Shown: positions 7,402 to 9,676 of the stretch, piece by piece
How positions within the stretch are numbered: the stretch's first letter is position 1
Layout of the letters: every line of letters starts with the position of its first letter
Assembly: GCA_903873045.1 (NCBI GenBank)
Contig: CAIQND010000701.1
Location: 1-9,676, forward strand
Source: an uncultured Methylococcaceae bacterium
GTDB lineage: Bacteria > Pseudomonadota > Gammaproteobacteria > Methylococcales > Methylomonadaceae
Length of the DNA: 9,676 bases
Direction: 5' to 3'
The notes under the pieces: model-generated
What the model was told of the DNA's origin: nothing
The model's database searches: none
The model's input: the letters and a program-made list of their open reading frames with translations, nothing else
Translations under genes and position numbers: made by a program

Positions 7402-8049
7402 ATGAAAGAGAAAATGGCAATTCAACAAGCAATTCGAGACCTTGCTCTCGATTACTCAAATCGGCTGCTAACGGCAATCGATAATAGAACAGAAGAGATG
7501 CTGATCGATGATGTATCGCACTATTTGATATATAGGGTTCTGGGTATTTCTTTTGCTGAAGGGCAAAAAATAGATTTGTATCAAAATAAGGGGCGTTTCC
7601 TATACAAATATGCGGGTTCTTTTCTTGAACAAACAACAAAAAAATGTTTTGAGTACGCATTCCCCGAATCAGGAAGTCTTCGGATTCCAAACACAAGAGG
7701 TCAAAGACCCAAAACCTTTGAAATTGACTGCTTGGTTGGAAATGATGCGTTGGAAATAAAATGGAGGGATGCGACCACTGATGGTGATCACATCACCAAG
7801 GAACATACCAGAATTCAAGTCATAGCAGATGCTGGTTTTATTCCAATTCGTGTCATGTTTTACTATCCAAATCGCCAGCAGGCTATGCGAATACAGCAAA
7901 CATTAGAAACGCTTTATCAGGGAATTGGTGGGCACTATCACTACGGCGATGGTGCATGGGAATATGTGCGCGAAAGAACGGGCGTAGACTTAAAGGCTAT
8001 TTTTGAGCAAATTGCAAATGAACGAGTTCCGCAAGAGGTAGTGATTTAA
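7402..8049 (+). CDS. Type II restriction endonuclease, ApaLI-like
   Basis: The 215-residue protein resembles ApaLI-family endonucleases as I remember them, through SHYLIYRVLG (39-48), IDLYQNKGRFLYKYAG (57-72) and GQRPKTFEIDCLV (100-112). A PD-(D/E)xK site is plain: Asp109 in FEID, then Glu118-Ile-Lys120 in ALEIKW, with Glu89 as a possible extra metal ligand. If the assignment holds, the target may be GTGCAC; specificity can drift within families, so this is inference. The length suits a compact homodimeric type II enzyme. The ATG at 7402 lacks a ribosome binding site, while an in-frame ATG at 7414 (MAIQQAIRD) has AAAGAG-like purines just before it; either could be the start. The stop is followed after one base by the methyltransferase ATG, so both are co-expressed. 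Confidence 0.8.
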   Translation: MKEKMAIQQAIRDLALDYSNRLLTAIDNRTEEMLIDDVSHYLIYRVLGISFAEGQKIDLYQNKGRFLYKYAGSFLEQTTKKCFEYAFPESGSLRIPNTRGQRPKTFEIDCLVGNDALEIKWRDATTDGDHITKEHTRIQVIADAGFIPIRVMFYYPNRQQAMRIQQTLETLYQGIGGHYHYGDGAWEYVRERTGVDLKAIFEQIANERVPQEVVI

Positions 8050-8050
8050 A

Positions 8051-9280
8051 ATGCAAGAGATCTATCATGGCGACTGCCTGGAAATTATGGCAGGGTTAAA
8101 AGATAATTCTATTGATATGATTTATCTTGATCCGCCATTTTTTACCAATAAAAAACATGCGTTAAGTCCCAGGGACAGGGCGTCACATTACAGTTTTGAT
8201 GATATATGGGAAAATTATAAAACCTATGCTGACTATATGCTGGCACGCTTAATAGAAGCGAAGCGAATTCTAAAAGAAACAGGGAGTATATTTATACACT
8301 GTGACAAAAGTGCAAATCACATTCTTAGATTTGTTGGTGAAGAAGTTTTTGGCGAAGATAATTTTCTATCTGAAATTATTTGGTTTTATAAGCGGTGGTC
8401 AAATTCATCAAGTAATCTTACCCCTAACCATCAGAGTATTTTGTTTTTTTCCAAGACAAAAAAGTATAAATTTAACAAGATTTATACTGACTATTCTGAA
8501 ACGACCAATATTGATCAGATTTTACAAAAAAGGTCGCGAGATGTTCATGGTAAGGCTGTTTATTCAAGAAATAGTGACGGCAGTATAATTTCATCAGACG
8601 AAAAGAAGGGCGTTCCACTGAATGATGTATGGGAAATTCCTTTCTTGAATCCAAAAGCAAAAGAGCGAATTGGATACCCGACACAAAAACCTATTTTGTT
8701 ACTTGATCGTATCATTGAAATATCGACAAACGAAGGAGACATCGTTCTTGATCCGTTTTGTGGCAGTGGCACTACACTGGTAGCGGCAAAATTAAAAGGC
8801 AGAAAGTTTATAGGAATTGATGTTTCCAAAGAGGCTGTTGAGTTAACAAAGTCACGCCTTGAGACATTAGTAAAAACGGAATCTGCCTTATTAAATAAGG
8901 GGCGATTGTCGTATTTAAACGCAGATGAAAAGTCACAGGCTATTCTATCGGGTCTTGATATTTTGCCGGTTCACCGTAATGCCGGTATCGATGCGATTTT
9001 GAAGAGAAATTATTTGTCAAAGCCTGTTCCCATAAGGGTGCAGCGCGAGCATGAAACGCTTTCAGAAGCCGTTGGGAAATTATCAAACGCTGCAAAAAAA
9101 AGAGGTGCCGAGATTGCTTTTCTCATTGCAACCAATACAACGCAGGATTTATTTGATTGCAATGTTGAAAATTGCATTGTAAAAATAATCAATTCACCAG
9201 CACTTGAAATTAATGCCATTATTGATCAGGGTCAGGTTAACAAGTCACTTAAAACGGATGCGATAATAAGCACGGGTTAG
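8051..9280 (+). CDS. Beta-class DNA methyltransferase (N6-adenine or N4-cytosine) with C-terminal extension
   Basis: This is the protective methylase of the restriction pair. Motif order is IV before I, the beta class: the catalytic DPPF lies at residues 27-30, the target-recognition region at about 100-200, motif X GYPTQKPI at 208-215, and the AdoMet-binding DPFCGSGTT at 234-242 followed by FIGIDVSKEAV. DPPF marks an amino-methyltransferase of the N4/N6 type and not a C5-cytosine enzyme; adenine versus cytosine cannot be told from sequence. The catalytic core ends near residue 272. A further ~135 residues, with LPVHRNAGIDAILK (305-318), PIRVQREHETLSEA (327-340) and a Lys-rich helix, form a separate module I cannot name. 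The ATG at 8051 follows GAGGTA (8035-8040) with ten bases between, inside the endonuclease gene, consistent with coupled translation. Confidence 0.9.
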   Translation: MQEIYHGDCLEIMAGLKDNSIDMIYLDPPFFTNKKHALSPRDRASHYSFDDIWENYKTYADYMLARLIEAKRILKETGSIFIHCDKSANHILRFVGEEVFGEDNFLSEIIWFYKRWSNSSSNLTPNHQSILFFSKTKKYKFNKIYTDYSETTNIDQILQKRSRDVHGKAVYSRNSDGSIISSDEKKGVPLNDVWEIPFLNPKAKERIGYPTQKPILLLDRIIEISTNEGDIVLDPFCGSGTTLVAAKLKGRKFIGIDVSKEAVELTKSRLETLVKTESALLNKGRLSYLNADEKSQAILSGLDILPVHRNAGIDAILKRNYLSKPVPIRVQREHETLSEAVGKLSNAAKKRGAEIAFLIATNTTQDLFDCNVENCIVKIINSPALEINAIIDQGQVNKSLKTDAIISTG

Positions 9281-9406
9281 TTTCGGAAAGCTTTTACGCG
9301 GGACGCGGTTTGTAGCCTCGATCCAAACCCCGTCACGTAGCTTCGCAGTTATTCGTGCAATAAATAAATCATTTGTAAAGCGTAAAGCATAGAGATACAC
9401 TTAGGC
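9281..9406. other. Spacer between the methyltransferase and higB
   Basis: The gap holds an imperfect hairpin (9300-9336, listed separately) and then an AT-rich stretch up to higB. TTGTAA (9373-9378) and TACACT (9396-9401) are 17 bases apart and each match sigma-70 boxes at four of six positions, but the -10 lies too close to the ATG to be convincing. The purine run AGAGA at 9391-9395, eleven bases before the ATG, may be a weak ribosome binding site. Confidence 0.35.
9300..9336. repeat. Imperfect 13-bp inverted repeat downstream of the methyltransferase
   Basis: The arms at 9300-9312 (GGGACGCGGTTTG) and 9324-9336 (CAAACCCCGTCAC) pair at 11 of 13 positions around an 11-base loop. It lies 19 bases after the methyltransferase stop. 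No T-tract follows. It could weakly terminate or stabilise the restriction-modification mRNA, or be a decayed copy of an interspersed repeat. Confidence 0.45.
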
Positions 9407-9676
9407 ATGATTAAAAGCTTTCGCCATAAAGGTCTTCAACAATTTTTTGAAACCGGTTCCAAAGCCGGTATAGCAGCAGAACATGAGGCGAAACTGGGCC
9501 GGCAATTGCAATTACTGAATGCCGCTAAAACCCCGCAAGAAATGAATATTACCGGCTGGAAACTGCACCCGCTAAAAGGTGATCTCACCGCGCATTGGGC
9601 AGTAAAAGTAAACGGAAACTGGCATCTTACCTTCACCTTTGAAGGCGAAGATGCCATCTTGGTTGATTATCAAGAC
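9407..9676 (+). CDS. higB: HigB-family (RelE/ParE) mRNA-cleaving toxin, 3' end outside window
   Basis: The frame encodes 90 residues to the right edge without a stop. It matches HigB/killer-protein toxins throughout: MIKSFRHKGLQQFF at the start, TGSKAGI (16-22), LNAAKTPQEMN (37-47), WKLHPLKGD (51-59) and the terminal ILVDYQD (84-90). Family members are about 92 residues, so only about two residues and the stop are missing. HigB cleaves mRNA on the ribosome; His54 and Asp90 line up with catalytic positions reported for Proteus HigB, and the expected Tyr-His pair would lie just past the edge. One oddity is GNWH at 70-73, where most members have GNWR. The gene for the HigA antitoxin, a small XRE-type repressor, normally follows directly. 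Base composition is more like sbcC than the AT-rich interior. Confidence 0.9.
   Translation, partial: MIKSFRHKGLQQFFETGSKAGIAAEHEAKLGRQLQLLNAAKTPQEMNITGWKLHPLKGDLTAHWAVKVNGNWHLTFTFEGEDAILVDYQD

Noticed and set aside
7400..7899. Minus-strand frames opposite the endonuclease gene
   Set aside because: No recognisable protein features and no ribosome binding site; the plus-strand gene has a clear catalytic motif.
9436..9657. Minus-strand 73-residue frame opposite higB
   Set aside because: The plus strand encodes a full-length match to HigB, so this is a shadow.
1..9676. Absence of GTGCAC sites as a sign of restriction-site avoidance
   Set aside because: Reading by eye I found no GTGCAC, but only about two are expected by chance in a window this size, so the absence says little.
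1..9676. CRISPR array, tRNA, rRNA, transposase or integrase
   Set aside because: I saw no regularly spaced direct repeats, no tRNA-like cloverleaf or CCA-ended element, and no DDE, tyrosine or serine recombinase motifs.

Overview
The window looks like a defence island in a bacterial chromosome. It is probably gammaproteobacterial: the SbcC C-terminus and the HigB toxin read like gammaproteobacterial proteins, but this is judgement from memory and not a search. All genes supported here lie on the + strand. The outer genes (sbcC at the left edge, higB at the right edge) have balanced base composition. The interior, especially about 4260-7320, is visibly AT-rich, which fits horizontal acquisition.

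Layout. (1) 2-2299: the C-terminal part of the SbcC nuclease subunit, cut by the left edge. (2) 2300-2464: a non-coding stretch with two perfect inverted repeats, the second ending 24 bases before the next gene. (3) 2465-4007: two overlapping genes of unknown function, a 125-residue protein and a 392-residue protein whose N-terminus resembles DUF6575. (4) 4008-4253: a spacer with a palindrome, two hairpins and a possible 38-codon leader ORF with a good ribosome binding site, whose stop overlaps the next start. (5) 4254-7319: a two-gene DUF4297 nuclease plus HerA-type ATPase module, a known anti-phage architecture. (6) 7402-9280: a type II restriction-modification pair, an ApaLI-like endonuclease followed one base later by a beta-class DNA methyltransferase with an unexplained C-terminal extension. 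(7) 9281-9406: a spacer with an imperfect hairpin. (8) 9407-9676: a HigB-family toxin, almost complete, cut by the right edge; its HigA antitoxin is expected just outside.

How the genes may work together. The restriction-modification pair would cut unmethylated incoming DNA. The DUF4297-HerA pair would act as a second nuclease layer, probably as one complex in which the HerA ATPase organises or activates the nuclease. HigB is a ribosome-dependent mRNA-cleaving toxin that could stabilise the island or trigger dormancy. The 2465-4007 pair is the least explained part and the best candidate for an uncharacterised system. Its link to defence rests on location, tight gene overlap and a possible operator, and not on any recognised catalytic motif.
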